Source: Streptomyces fradiae (lineage in GTDB: Bacteria; Actinomycetota; Actinomycetes; Streptomycetales; Streptomycetaceae). From it: a DNA stretch of 64,000 bases. Where the stretch lies: contig NZ_CP065958.1 of assembly GCF_041270065.1 (NCBI RefSeq), positions 4,464,001-4,528,000 on the forward strand. The letters run 5' to 3'. Shown here one piece after another: positions 23,574 through 32,413 of this stretch. Every line of letters begins with the position of its first letter. Positions within the stretch are counted from its first letter, which is position 1. The position numbers and the translations under genes were made by a program. The notes beneath the pieces were generated by a model that was not told where the DNA came from, did no database searches, and saw only the letters and a list, made by a program, of their open reading frames with translations.

Positions 23574-23939
23574 GCGGCACGTAGGTGGCGTGTAGGCGGA
23601 GTTCCGGCCGATCGTTCGGAAGCAGCCGTTCCGGTCTCTGTACGCACCTCCGGCGGTCGCCCTCGTGTACGACACGGCCGGCCGCGCGCCGACGCCCCTC
23701 GTCCCGTAAAGGGGCGGGGGGCCTTCCTCGTTCGGGTCCTGATCACCTCCGCCCCGCCGGGCTCACGCGCCCCTTTCACCGGCTCTGACCAGGCGAGATG
23801 ACGAACTGTGCGGAGATTGGCCGAGAAGCCCCGGTTGCGGTGCGCGACAAGTGGAAGATCACCCTCCGTATCTGAATCAATACGGAACGTTCCAGATCTT
23901 GCGTGCCACTCCCGTGCGTACCGATGAAAGGGCACAGCC
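23574..23939. other. 366-base intergenic region before the SGNH hydrolase
   Basis: No gene-like frame is present. It begins with direct repeats of GTAGGCGG/GTAGGTGG type directly after cutC. Near the 3' end is a stem CCGTAT (23866-23871) with ATACGG (23880-23885), followed by the 10-base palindrome GGAACGTTCC (23884-23893). These probably belong to the promoter region of the hydrolase gene. Confidence 0.5.
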
Positions 23940-24983
23940 ATGTCGTCGACGAGTACCACCCTCACCCGACGCCTCGCCGCCGCAGCCGTCGCGCTGGGCA
24001 GCTGCCTGGCGCTCGCCGGCCCGGCGGGCAGCGCCGCCGCGGCGCCCACCGACCCCGTACCGACCGTCTTCTTCGGCGACTCGTACACCGCCAACTTCGG
24101 CATCGCGCCTATCAATAACCAGGAAGACCCCAACAGGGCCTTCTGCTTCCAGGCGCAGGAGAACTACCCCACCGTCGCCACCCGGAGCCTCGCGGACAAG
24201 GGCATCACGCTCGACGTCCAGTCGGACGTCTCCTGCGGAGGCGCGCTCGTCCACCACTTCTGGACCGAGCAGGAGACCTTTCCCCTCATCCCCGACCTGA
24301 AGGTTCCGCCGCAGCAGGACGCGCTCAAGGCCGAAAGCACCCGGCTGGTCGTGGGCAGCATGGGCGGCAACACGGTGGGGTTCGTCCGCATCCTGAAGCA
24401 GTGCTCCGACAAGCTGCGCTCCGACGAGCACCGTCTGCTGCCCGGAGAGCCCGTGGACGCGGACGAACCGGCCGCCAAGTGCGCCGAGTTCTTCGGGTCC
24501 GGGGACGGCAAGGAATGGCTGGACTCCCGGTTCGAGCAGGTCGAGTACGACCTGGAGGAGATGCTTGAGCGCGTGGGGTACTTCGCACCCCACGCGGATC
24601 GCGTCCTGGTCGGCTACCCCCGGCTCGTACCTGCGGACACGACCAAGTGCCAGACGGCGGCGCCCGATCAGACGGAGCTGCCGTTCGCCGACGTTCCCCA
24701 GGACGCCCTGCCGGTCCTTGACCAGGTTCAGAAGCGGCTGAACGACACGATGAAGAAGGTCGCCGACGAATTCGGCGCCGACTTCGTCGACCTCTACGCC
24801 ACCACTGGCGCCAACACGGCCTGCGACGGCGCCGACCGCGGCATCGGCGGCCTCCTTGAGACCTCCCAGGTCGACATCTTCGGCAGCGCCAAGCTCCCGT
24901 GGTACGCCCACCCCAACGAGAAGGGCCGCGACCTTCAGGCCGCGCAGGTGGCCACCAAGATCGAGGAGATCCTCAACCGCTAG
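23940..24983 (+). CDS. secreted SGNH/GDSL hydrolase
   Basis: A 347-residue exported esterase or lipase. The signal peptide covers residues 1-36 (RRLAAAAVALGSCLALAGPA, ending ASAAAAP-like). The catalytic GDS motif is at FFGDSYT (Ser48), the oxyanion residues are in VSCGGALV and SMGGNT, and the late His/Asp block is in WYAHPNEKG. Cysteines are spaced as in Streptomyces secreted lipases with disulfides. Substrates could be lipid or polysaccharide acyl esters. A terminator follows the gene. Confidence 0.9.
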   Translation: MSSTSTTLTRRLAAAAVALGSCLALAGPAGSAAAAPTDPVPTVFFGDSYTANFGIAPINNQEDPNRAFCFQAQENYPTVATRSLADKGITLDVQSDVSCGGALVHHFWTEQETFPLIPDLKVPPQQDALKAESTRLVVGSMGGNTVGFVRILKQCSDKLRSDEHRLLPGEPVDADEPAAKCAEFFGSGDGKEWLDSRFEQVEYDLEEMLERVGYFAPHADRVLVGYPRLVPADTTKCQTAAPDQTELPFADVPQDALPVLDQVQKRLNDTMKKVADEFGADFVDLYATTGANTACDGADRGIGGLLETSQVDIFGSAKLPWYAHPNEKGRDLQAAQVATKIEEILNR

Positions 24984-25002
24984 GTGCCGCTTGCCTGAAC
25001 GA

Positions 25003-25027
25003 AGCCCCGGGTCGTCGACCCGGGGCT
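25003..25027. terminator. bidirectional-looking terminator hairpin
   Basis: AGCCCCGGGTCG pairs with CGACCCGGGGCT in a compact stem (12 complementary bases on each side, the innermost unable to pair because only one base separates them). It lies 20 bases after the hydrolase stop and before the converging gene at 25053. No clear T-run follows. Confidence 0.7.
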
Positions 25028-25052
25028 GCTCCGCATGCTCGGGGAGGTCGCG

Positions 25053-25520
25053 TCAGGCGCCGTGCGGCACACCCAGATCGGCTCGGGCCTGCTCGTGATA
25101 GCGGTTGATCAGTTTTATGAGCCTCTGGTCGCTTTCGCCGGGAGTGCCACCCCCGTCGCGGGTCGCGATCTCCACCTCCCACAGGGTGAGGTTGACCGCG
25201 TGCGCGGCCTCGATCGCCGCCGGCGAGGCCAGGAGGACGAGCGTCTCGAACAGCACGCTCCTCCTCAGCTCGGCCGCCTCCATCGCGGCGAGGAACTCCC
25301 GCTGGTCATCCGTTCCTTCCGCGGCGTAGCGGGCCCGTTTGGCCGTGCTGGATATCTCCTTCACGCACGCGGCGTACTCGATATAAGTGGTGAGCTTGCG
25401 CTCGTCCCAACGTGTCGCCATGGCCCGCCGATGCCGGGTGCGCTCGGCCATGGACGTCGCGAGGAAGGAGGTCAGGGCGCCGACGAGGACGCCGGCGAGC
25501 GTCACTAGCTGAGTGATCAT
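25053..25520 (-). CDS. small membrane-anchored hypothetical protein
   Basis: A 155-residue protein with one N-terminal membrane segment (LVTLAGVLVGALTSFLAT) followed by a basic cluster (ERTRHRRAMATRWDERK) and long helices, so it is probably a cytoplasmic helical protein anchored at the membrane. No enzyme motif is visible. Homologues occur as hypothetical proteins in actinomycetes. It lies 62 bases from the DUF664 gene on the same strand. Confidence 0.75.
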   Translation of the reverse strand: MITQLVTLAGVLVGALTSFLATSMAERTRHRRAMATRWDERKLTTYIEYAACVKEISSTAKRARYAAEGTDDQREFLAAMEAAELRRSVLFETLVLLASPAAIEAAHAVNLTLWEVEIATRDGGGTPGESDQRLIKLINRYHEQARADLGVPHGA

Positions 25521-25582
25521 GAAGTGGAACTCTGACCTCGCGCAGGCGTGCGGGCAAGCCCTGCTCGTCTAGCCCTGCTCGT

Positions 25583-26089
25583 CTAGTCGCCGGTCGCGCC
25601 GTCCAGCATCTCGCGCAGGATGTCCAGGTGGCCGTTGTGGCGGGCCGTCTCCTCGGTGAGGTGGAGGAGGATCCAGCGCAGATCGACATGCGTGCCGCCG
25701 CGGACGGCGCGCTTGGCCTTCGTGTCCAGGTCGTTGGCGGCGACCAGTTCGCGATAGCGGGCGCTCTGCTCGGCGTACTCGTCGAGCAGCTGCGCCAGCG
25801 GGAAGTCGACGGCGATCCGCATCTCCCGGTCGGGGTCCTCCTCCGTCCACGGCCCCTGGTCCTCCTCGCCGAGGAAGACGATCTGGAACCACCAGTACTC
25901 GACCCAGCGGAGGTGGTTGACCAACCCGCTCATGGTCATCAGCGGCGACCCCGGCAGGAGCGCCTTGCGGGCGTTCTCCTCGGAGAGGCCCTCGCACTTG
26001 GTGCGGACGGTGTCGCGGGCGTAGTCGAGAAGCGTGGTGAGCTGCGTGCGCTCGTCCCACGCGGACGGCGTGTCGGAGATTCTGGTCAT
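25583..26089 (-). CDS. DinB-like DUF664 protein
   Basis: About 168 residues from ATG 26089 (MTRISDT); the longer frame upstream is not convincing. DUF664 landmarks: QLTTLLDYARDTVRTKCEGL, MSGLVNHLRWVEYWWF with the first metal-binding His, and ILLHLTEETARHNGHLDILR with the His pair near the C-terminus. The DinB fold is a four-helix bundle with a three-His metal site; many members are thiol-S-transferases using mycothiol or bacillithiol. That role is possible here, but the substrate is unknown. Confidence 0.85.
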   Translation of the reverse strand: MTRISDTPSAWDERTQLTTLLDYARDTVRTKCEGLSEENARKALLPGSPLMTMSGLVNHLRWVEYWWFQIVFLGEEDQGPWTEEDPDREMRIAVDFPLAQLLDEYAEQSARYRELVAANDLDTKAKRAVRGGTHVDLRWILLHLTEETARHNGHLDILREMLDGATGD

Positions 26090-26168
26090 CGCGCGAGGTT
26101 CGCTGATGCCGCCGCCCGTTGTCGAGCCAATTTGCGTCGAGCCGATGTGCAGCCGATCTGCCGCCCGC

Positions 26169-27008
26169 TCATGCCGCCTCTCTGCACTCCTCGCACAGCG
26201 GATGCTCCTCATACGTCCTGACTGCCCGCTCGCAACCGTCACAGCTCACGAGGGGTACGGCCGACGGCGCCGCCCACGGTTCCTCGGCGGGCGCCGGTGG
26301 CGGCAGCTGGGTGGCGAGCCGGTACGCGAGGAAGCGGGCCGGGTGGTGAATGGGTACGTGCGCGGGTGGCAGGGCCGTGGTGAGCGTCCGCGTGATCTGC
26401 GCGCCGCCGATCCCGAGCCCGAGCCATTCGTCGACGGCGGGCGCCAGCCGCTCCACGTCGCGCCGGGACAGCAACAGCCGCGAATCGACCGTCCGCAGCC
26501 GCGCGAGCACTGCGACGGCGGGCCCGGAGGCCGGCGCGGCCGGTGGCGGCGGCGGTGGCGGTTCTTCTTCCCGTACGGGTACGGGTACGGGTGGTGCCGG
26601 GGGCGCGGGCGGGGGCGCTGAGGCTTCCCGTACGGCCCCGGGCTTGTCGTACCAGACCAGCCGCGTGGCGAACCGCCCACCTCCGAGCGCCACCCGCCTC
26701 CGCTCCAAGTACCCTTCCGCCACCAGCTCGTTGAGCGCCCGCCGAATCGAGATCTCGCCCTCACGGAAGCGCAGCGTCAGCCGCTTCACGGACGCGTCGG
26801 CACCGTCCGGCAGCGACTGGATGTGGCCCCCGAGCCCGATCGCGAGCCCCGAGAGCGTCGGATGCTGGAGGAGGTCGTTCCCCACGACGGTGAACCGCGC
26901 GCGGTGCCGGTGCCGTACGTGGATCACTCCTGAGCGTGGCGCGTCGGCGGGGATCTCGAACGGAGCGGGAGACGCGGGCGTGCCCGCGTTAGACTTCGAA
27001 ACATCCAT
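26169..27008 (-). CDS. winged-helix DNA-binding protein with Pro-rich linker and zinc ribbon
   Basis: A 279-residue protein of a Streptomyces-specific kind. The N-terminal part includes FTVVGNDLLQHPTLSGLAIG and a winged helix (FREGEISIRRALNELVAEGY). A Pro/Ala-rich linker (APPPAPPAPPVPVP) follows. The last 25 residues carry two CxxC pairs (CDGC, CEEC), a small zinc ribbon. Such proteins are often found near mobile or plasmid-derived replication genes, but none is adjacent here. DNA binding is likely; the role is unknown. Confidence 0.75.
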   Translation of the reverse strand: MDVSKSNAGTPASPAPFEIPADAPRSGVIHVRHRHRARFTVVGNDLLQHPTLSGLAIGLGGHIQSLPDGADASVKRLTLRFREGEISIRRALNELVAEGYLERRRVALGGGRFATRLVWYDKPGAVREASAPPPAPPAPPVPVPVREEEPPPPPPPAAPASGPAVAVLARLRTVDSRLLLSRRDVERLAPAVDEWLGLGIGGAQITRTLTTALPPAHVPIHHPARFLAYRLATQLPPPAPAEEPWAAPSAVPLVSCDGCERAVRTYEEHPLCEECREAA

Positions 27009-27274
27009 TGGGAAGGGGTCTGTCTTCCTAATCGGTAGGCCCTCGGTCAGGATTGCCGTCCTGCCGGGGGCCGAGTTGTTGCATATGCCGTTGTCGAGGC
27101 CGACCGTACCGCACCTGTCCGAGTTCCGGACTATCTGTCACCCGATCGTGTGGGATGGCCAGTTGGGGGACGGAGGGGGTCGGTTTGGGGAGTTCTTCTC
27201 TCCCTCAGTACTTACCTATTAAGGGAGTCGAGCATCCCCGGGACGCGCCCGGCCACGTCCCGGCCGGGACGTCG

Positions 27275-28168
27275 TCAGATCACCGGAGGCCGCCCGAGCC
27301 GAGCCATCCGCCACACCGTCCGCCACCGCATTGGCCGCCTCGGCGGGCACGGCACACGCACCCCTTCGAAGAACCCCGCCCACCACGCCCTGAGCCCGTG
27401 CAGCGGCGGCCGCTGGACCAGGGTGTACGCCGCCCACGAGGCGAGATACACCGGCACCAGCACGGCGGGAAGCCGGCGCTTGGCGAGCCACACGCGGTTC
27501 CGGCCCGTGTTCCGGTAGTAGACGGCGTGTCGTGACGCCTCCGTGCGGGGGTGCCGGAGCAGCAGGTCCGTCCGGTAGTGGATCTCCCACCCCGCGTCGA
27601 GCGCGCGCCACGCGAAGTCCGTCTCCTCGTGCGCGTAGAAGAACTCCGCCGGGAAGTCGCCGACTTCCTCGATCACGCTCATACGGATCGCATGCGCGCC
27701 GCCCAGGTACGTCGTGACGGGCCCCGACTCCGCCGGATCCGCACCACCCAGCCGCGGCACATGCCTGCGCAGCGTCCGCCCCTCCTCATCGACGATCCGG
27801 AAACCCACCACCCCCAGCCGCGGATTCCCGGCGAAGGCCTCCCGCACGAGCCGCAGCGTGTCCGTCCTCGGCAACAGCCCGTCGTCATCGAGGACCACCA
27901 CCACATCCACGCCCCCACGCTCCCGCAACCACCGCACCCCGGCGTTCCGCCCTCCCGGAATCCCCAGGTTCTCCGCCAGTTCGACGCCCGCCACCCCGGC
28001 GGGCAGCTCCGGCAGCCCTACCCCCTGCCCGAGAACGACGACCGCCGCCGCATCCCCCTCCTGCGCCGCGACCGACTCAAGGAGCGCCTCAAGCTCCCGC
28101 TCCCGATCGCCCATCGTGAGCACGACGACGCCGAGCGAGACGCTCCTTCGCGATGGGTCCATGTCCAT
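27275..28168 (-). CDS. family 2 glycosyltransferase
   Basis: About 297 residues from ATG 28168 (MDMDPS). A typical GT-A fold: LGVVVLTMGDRERELEALL at the N-terminus, LGIPGGRNAGVRWLRERGG, then the metal/nucleotide-binding VVVLDDDGLLP and the acceptor segment FFYAHEETDFAWRAL. The C-terminal third (PAVLVPVYLASWAAYTLV) is hydrophobic and suggests membrane association. It resembles rhamnosyl- or galactofuranosyl-type GT2 enzymes of cell-surface polysaccharides; the sugar is not determined. A GT2 gene alone with no wall cluster beside it is common in Streptomyces. Confidence 0.85.
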   Translation of the reverse strand: MDMDPSRRSVSLGVVVLTMGDRERELEALLESVAAQEGDAAAVVVLGQGVGLPELPAGVAGVELAENLGIPGGRNAGVRWLRERGGVDVVVVLDDDGLLPRTDTLRLVREAFAGNPRLGVVGFRIVDEEGRTLRRHVPRLGGADPAESGPVTTYLGGAHAIRMSVIEEVGDFPAEFFYAHEETDFAWRALDAGWEIHYRTDLLLRHPRTEASRHAVYYRNTGRNRVWLAKRRLPAVLVPVYLASWAAYTLVQRPPLHGLRAWWAGFFEGVRVPCPPRRPMRWRTVWRMARLGRPPVI

Positions 28169-28194
28169 GTCCGCGCTTCCGAGGTATCGCGTGC

Positions 28195-28773
28195 TCAGTG
28201 CAGGAAGGTCTGCCGCCACTCCAGCGGGGACATCGTCAGCGCCGCCTCGGCGAGTTCGCGCGCGGACGCCGTCTTCAGGCTGTTCAGTGACGTGTCGATC
28301 CAGTCCTGGACCAGCGTGTTCCCCTGCGCCCGGTACTCCACAGCCTGCACCAGGCACTCCAGCTTGTCCGCGTCCCTGGCCACCACCGCCTCGGCCGACT
28401 CCTTCGCCTCGTACTCCTCGACCACCCGCTTCACCCCGTCCCGTACCGCCGGATGCGCGGCGGACACCTGGTCGGCGGTGACGGTCTGGTTGGCGGCGGC
28501 GTCGAGATAGCGGCGGCCGATGTGCGGGATGTCGCCGATCCGCGTCTCCTGCGTGTCGTGGAACAGGCACATCAGGGCGACCTTCGCCGGATCCACGCCT
28601 TCCATCATGGCCAGCACGGCCCCGATGATCCCCACGCGGAACGAGTGCTCGGCGATCGACTCGGGATTGTTGTTCCCGGTGAACCACCACCCGGTGCGCT
28701 TCGCGTTCTTCAGCACGCCCATCTCGAACAGGAACCCGGCCGTGCCCTCGGCGTACGCGGTCTCGTCTGCCAT
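28195..28773 (-). CDS. HD-domain phosphohydrolase (YfbR-like)
   Basis: A 192-residue HD hydrolase. The metal-binding set is visible: His in AEHSFRVG, the HD pair in LFHDTQETRIGDIPH and the distal Asp in ARDADKLECLVQA. The family removes phosphate from 5'-deoxynucleotides. It lies 26 bases from the GT2 gene on the same strand, so the two are probably cotranscribed. Nothing else in the neighbourhood points to a special substrate. Confidence 0.9.
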   Translation of the reverse strand: MADETAYAEGTAGFLFEMGVLKNAKRTGWWFTGNNNPESIAEHSFRVGIIGAVLAMMEGVDPAKVALMCLFHDTQETRIGDIPHIGRRYLDAAANQTVTADQVSAAHPAVRDGVKRVVEEYEAKESAEAVVARDADKLECLVQAVEYRAQGNTLVQDWIDTSLNSLKTASARELAEAALTMSPLEWRQTFLH

Positions 28774-28788
28774 GCGGTGACCTCCGTG

Positions 28789-29892
28789 TCAGGTGCGATC
28801 AAGCAAAACGTAATGCACGGTGTGGAGTTCGCGACGGGACCTTTCGGAGGTGCCACGCTCGTCGAGCACCTGTGCCACACGGCCGGCCAGGTCGTGGGCG
28901 AGTCGGGGTGAGGCCTGAGGTAGCCATGGATGGGTGGTCAGCAGGGCCCACAGGGTGTGGATGTACAGGTCGACGTAGCCGGGGGCGTGGTGCATTCCGT
29001 ACGTCAGCCCGCGGAGCAGGGTGACTGGATCCCATCCGCTGAGCTCACGGTCCTGCATGAACCGGTCATCGGCCTGCGGAAGTCGTACGCCGCCGAGCCA
29101 GTAGGCCCAGTAGTTGAGGTTCGCGGCCTCCGCCGTGTCGTCGTCGGCCAGGGAGCGTTCGATGAAGTCGAGCAGCGGCTGAGGATCTCCCAGCCGAGCC
29201 AGTGCCGTCGCTGTCGATCGGGCTTCCGCCCAGCTCTCCGACCATCCTCGCGTGGCGAGTACGCCCCGGCGGGCGTGCAGGGCGTGTGCCGTCCACGAGG
29301 CCGACTCGGGGCCTCGGTCGTACGAGGCGAGGTAGAGCGCCTGGCGGTGGAGCAGAGTGCTTCCACCAGACCCCGAACGCGCTGCCTCGGCAGTCGCTCG
29401 TAAGTGCTGAAAGAACTGGACACGGTCCGCCGACGCCAGCAGGGGTCCGGCTGCGACGGGTCCACGGCGAGGAAGAGGCGCGCGGTCGGTCAGGCCCGGT
29501 GGTGACACCCCGGTCAAGGCCCAGGCCAGCATGTGCGCCGTGTCACGGGTGTGAACCCATGCCGCCAGTGGGTGCAGACTGATGTCTCCGGTCGGCTCCA
29601 GGGCGGCAGCGATGATCTGATCGGCGTCCATCGCGGAATCCAGCCACCCCACGACCGCCGGGTCCGCCCCCAGGGCGGACAGCCGACGCCGGAGGCTCAA
29701 CAACGCGCCGGCCTTCATGTTCGCCAGCGGGCGTCTTCCCGACTCCCAGCCCTGCATCGTGCCGAGATCAACCTCCAGGGCCTCGGCCAACGACAGTTGC
29801 GTCTGCGGAATGCTTTCCCGCGCCAACCGCAGCACGAAGCCCGTGACCGCTCCAGTGCTCGTACGCCTCCGTGCGGGCGGTGTCACCGCCAT
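28789..29892 (-). CDS. XRE-family transcriptional regulator with long C-terminal domain
   Basis: A 367-residue protein. The N-terminal HTH includes VLRLARESIPQTQLSLAEAL and TMQGWESGRRPLANM. The long C-terminal part, rich in Ala and Trp, with ESASWTAHALHARRGVLAT, resembles the tetratricopeptide-like helical domains of Streptomyces XRE/SARP-type regulators. It is divergent from the Gly-rich protein and the PIMT-like gene, 164 bases apart, and is the likely regulator of that pair. Confidence 0.85.
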   Translation of the reverse strand: MAVTPPARRRTSTGAVTGFVLRLARESIPQTQLSLAEALEVDLGTMQGWESGRRPLANMKAGALLSLRRRLSALGADPAVVGWLDSAMDADQIIAAALEPTGDISLHPLAAWVHTRDTAHMLAWALTGVSPPGLTDRAPLPRRGPVAAGPLLASADRVQFFQHLRATAEAARSGSGGSTLLHRQALYLASYDRGPESASWTAHALHARRGVLATRGWSESWAEARSTATALARLGDPQPLLDFIERSLADDDTAEAANLNYWAYWLGGVRLPQADDRFMQDRELSGWDPVTLLRGLTYGMHHAPGYVDLYIHTLWALLTTHPWLPQASPRLAHDLAGRVAQVLDERGTSERSRRELHTVHYVLLDRT

Positions 29893-30056
29893 GAGCTGCT
29901 CCCCGAGAACGTTCCGTCCTCCAACACGTACTGCTGGTCAGTCCTACCGTGCCCGGACCGACCGTACGTTCAAGTCGTGGAAACGAACAGCATCCATACA
30001 GGTCACGGGTGTTGAGCAGTCGACCCCGAACACGTCGTAGGAGAGGAGTAGACAGC

Positions 30057-30542
30057 ATGACCGCGTTCGACCCGCCCCCCGGCGCCCCCAGCCGCGCCCT
30101 CCGCATGCGGGCCGCATCCGGGTGGGTGCGGTTCATGCGGCGGGCCGAGGCGGCGGGGGCGTACGCCGTCAGGCCGGACGGGTACGAGCGGCATCCGCTG
30201 CTGGGCACTCGCGTTCGGGACACGGCCAGCGGGGCCGAGGGGGAGCTCACCGCCGTCACGCATGAACTGCACGACGACGGGCGGGTGGTGCGCATCGCGC
30301 ACATCCGGGGTGGGAACGGCGTCGAGTGGACGGCCGCGGCAGACAACATCCGCAGAAGCGACGAAGGGAAGCCCAAGATGGCCGACGACAAGGGAAACGG
30401 CAGCGGTGGAGGAGGCGGAAGCGGAGGCGGAGGCGGGGGCGGGGGTCACAGTGGCGGATCGGCGCCGATCTCGACGCCGCCTCCGCCGCCCCCGTCCAAC
30501 CCCGACACCAGCACGCCCTCCGGCGGCGGAAAGCACCGGTAG
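30057..30542 (+). CDS. small protein with glycine/proline-rich tail beside a PIMT-like gene
   Basis: A 161-residue product from ATG 30057. The first 100 residues look like a small beta-rich domain (HPLLGTRVRDTASGAEGELT, then RVVRIAHIRGGNGVEWTAA). The last 55 residues are low-complexity: a poly-Gly/Ser stretch followed by poly-Pro and STPSGGGKHR. It ends 3 bases before the PIMT-like gene, so the two are in one operon. This pair (DUF-like plus PIMT) next to an XRE regulator recurs in Streptomyces. The tail could be a flexible linker or a substrate of the methyltransferase. Confidence 0.7.
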   Translation: MTAFDPPPGAPSRALRMRAASGWVRFMRRAEAAGAYAVRPDGYERHPLLGTRVRDTASGAEGELTAVTHELHDDGRVVRIAHIRGGNGVEWTAAADNIRRSDEGKPKMADDKGNGSGGGGGSGGGGGGGGHSGGSAPISTPPPPPPSNPDTSTPSGGGKHR

Positions 30543-30545
30543 GGC

Positions 30546-31712
30546 ATGACCGTGCCCGCGCACCAGGAGCGCCCCGGCCGTACCGAGCTGGGGCGCCGCC
30601 TCATCGCGTCCGGCGCGTTGAGTACGGACTGGGTGTCGACCTTCGCAGCCGTCGACCGGGCCGCATTCCTGCCCGACGTGATGTGGCCGTTCGTCCCCGC
30701 GACCACCACCACCACGGCGGTCGACCGCCGTACCGACCCCGCCGCCTGGTACGGATACGCCGACTCCGACCTGCCGATCGTCACGCAGTGGGACGACGGC
30801 GAGCACCGCGGCGGCGACGAGCCCGGCTCCGTACCCACGTCGTCCTCGTCGCAGCCCACCGTCGTGCACCGGCTGCTCGCCGCTCTCGACGTGGACGCGG
30901 GCATGACCGTGCTCGACGCCGGCACCGGTACGGGAGAGACCGCCGCGCGGCTCGCGCATCGGTGTGGTGCGCGCAAGGTCACCACGGTCGAGGTCGACGG
31001 GGGTGTCTCGGCCGCCGCCCGCGAACGGCTGAGCAGCCAGGGGCTGCATGACGTCACCATCGGCGTCGGGGACGCGCTCGCCGGGTACCCCGGCGAAGCG
31101 CCGTACGACCGGCTGCTGTGCACGTTCGGAGTGCGTGCCGTCCCCGCCGCCTGGCTGGGGCAGATCCGAGCGGGCGGAGTGATCGTCGTGCCGTACGGGA
31201 CCCACTACAGCAACCGTGACGCGGTCGTCCGCCTCACGGTGCACGCCGACGGCACGGCCTCGGGGCGCTTCCTGGCTCCGGTGGAGTTCATGAAGGCGCG
31301 GTCGCACCGGCTGGGGTGGCCGGACGGCGAGGCGTACGTGACGGACTGGCCCGCTCCGGCAAGGACCGGCCTGCGGCCCGATCGGCTTGCCGACGCAGCG
31401 TTCGCCCTCAGCCACGCCGTACCCGACATCGCCCACACCACCCACACCGACGCCGACGGAGTGCCGGCCGCGTGGTTCTACTCGCTCACGGACCGGTCCT
31501 GGGCCGCCGTTCGGTGGCCGGACGGAGCCGGAGGGGCTGGTGAGGTCTACCAGCAAGGGGGCCGGCGCCTGTGGGACTCCGTGGAGCTCGCGTACGCCTG
31601 GTGGGAGGCGCGCGGCCGCCCAGGGCTCGACCGTTTCGGCCTCACGGTGACCCTGTACGGCGCCACACCTTGGCTGGACCACCCTGGATGCCTTCTTCCC
31701 GGTGCGCGATGA
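30546..31712 (+). CDS. protein-L-isoaspartate O-methyltransferase-like protein
   Basis: About 388 residues. The PIMT N-terminal domain (RLIASGALSTDWVSTFAAVD, RAAFLPDVMWPF) leads to the SAM motif VLDAGTGTGETAARLAHRCG and the post-motif VEVDGGVSAAARERL. The C-terminal 180 residues extend the usual PIMT length (about 220) and contain YVTDWPAPARTGLRP and a C-terminal VTLYGATPWLDHPG. In RiPP loci such PIMT-like enzymes modify aspartate in peptides; in others they repair isoaspartate. No RiPP precursor is evident here apart from the Gly-rich protein upstream. The start is the ATG at 30546. Confidence 0.85.
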   Translation: MTVPAHQERPGRTELGRRLIASGALSTDWVSTFAAVDRAAFLPDVMWPFVPATTTTTAVDRRTDPAAWYGYADSDLPIVTQWDDGEHRGGDEPGSVPTSSSSQPTVVHRLLAALDVDAGMTVLDAGTGTGETAARLAHRCGARKVTTVEVDGGVSAAARERLSSQGLHDVTIGVGDALAGYPGEAPYDRLLCTFGVRAVPAAWLGQIRAGGVIVVPYGTHYSNRDAVVRLTVHADGTASGRFLAPVEFMKARSHRLGWPDGEAYVTDWPAPARTGLRPDRLADAAFALSHAVPDIAHTTHTDADGVPAAWFYSLTDRSWAAVRWPDGAGGAGEVYQQGGRRLWDSVELAYAWWEARGRPGLDRFGLTVTLYGATPWLDHPGCLLPGAR

Positions 31713-31872
31713 CGACCGGGCCCGGAGCGCCTCGGGGATTAACCGGTCGACCGGGCTTCGGCCCCCGTTTGGTTCGCCGGGGGGATGGCTGGAGTTGAGA
31801 TGCGGACCGAACGGCTCCCAGCCTCCCGCGGATGACCACCACCGTTGACGCCGCCCCCGGCCCTTGCCATAC

Positions 31873-31910
31873 CTATCGATACTCGATAGATTTCCATCGT
31901 GGATCGATGG
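31873..31910. promoter_or_regulatory. two adjacent inverted repeats before the DUF2975/HTH genes
   Basis: CTATCGATACTCGATAG (31873-31889) has perfect 7-base arms and a 3-base centre. CCATCGTGGATCGATGG (31894-31910) has 6-base arms and a 5-base centre. They lie 12 to 49 bases before the ATG at 31922, in an otherwise AT-richer patch. The HTH protein encoded downstream is the likely ligand. Confidence 0.55.
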
Positions 31911-31921
31911 GGTGGTGGGTC

Positions 31922-32413
31922 ATGGGAAAGCTGACAGTGGGCGCGCTGCGCGCCGTGCTCGTGGTGGTGCTCGCCGGCACCGTGTTCGTACAGGTGCTGA
32001 TGGCGTGGGTGCTGGTCAGTGGGAGCGATCCGGAGGACGGGTCGCTCCCGCTGACCCCGCTGCGGGTGATCACGATCCTGGGCATCGGGACGGCCCAGGT
32101 CGCCCTGGTCTGTGTATGGCGACTGGTCACGATGGTGCGACGCGGAACGGTGTTCTCCCACGCCGCCTTCCGGTACGTGGACGGCATCATCGGTGCGATC
32201 GTCGCGGCTGCGCTCGTATGGTTCGCGGTCACGGCCCTGAACGCGCCCGGCCAGCGGGACGATCCGGGCGTCACCCTCATCATGGGCGGGATCGGCGTGG
32301 CCATCCTGGGAGTCGCGCTCATCGTGCTCGTGCTGCGGACGCTGCTCGCCCAGGCCGTCGCCCGCGACGTCGAAGCGGCGCAGATGCAGGCCGAGTTGGA
32401 CGAGGTGATCTGA
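31922..32413 (+). CDS. DUF2975 membrane protein
   Basis: About 163 residues from ATG 31922, after the second inverted repeat. Four hydrophobic segments are evident: VLVVVLAGTVFVQVLMAWVL, VITILGIGTAQVALVCVWRL, IIGAIVAAALVWFAVTAL and IGVAILGVALIVLVLRTLL. The conserved FSHAAFRYVDGI segment follows the second. This is DUF2975, whose genes are nearly always followed by a small XRE regulator. The role is unknown. The stop overlaps the next start (TGATG). Confidence 0.85.
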   Translation: MGKLTVGALRAVLVVVLAGTVFVQVLMAWVLVSGSDPEDGSLPLTPLRVITILGIGTAQVALVCVWRLVTMVRRGTVFSHAAFRYVDGIIGAIVAAALVWFAVTALNAPGQRDDPGVTLIMGGIGVAILGVALIVLVLRTLLAQAVARDVEAAQMQAELDEVI

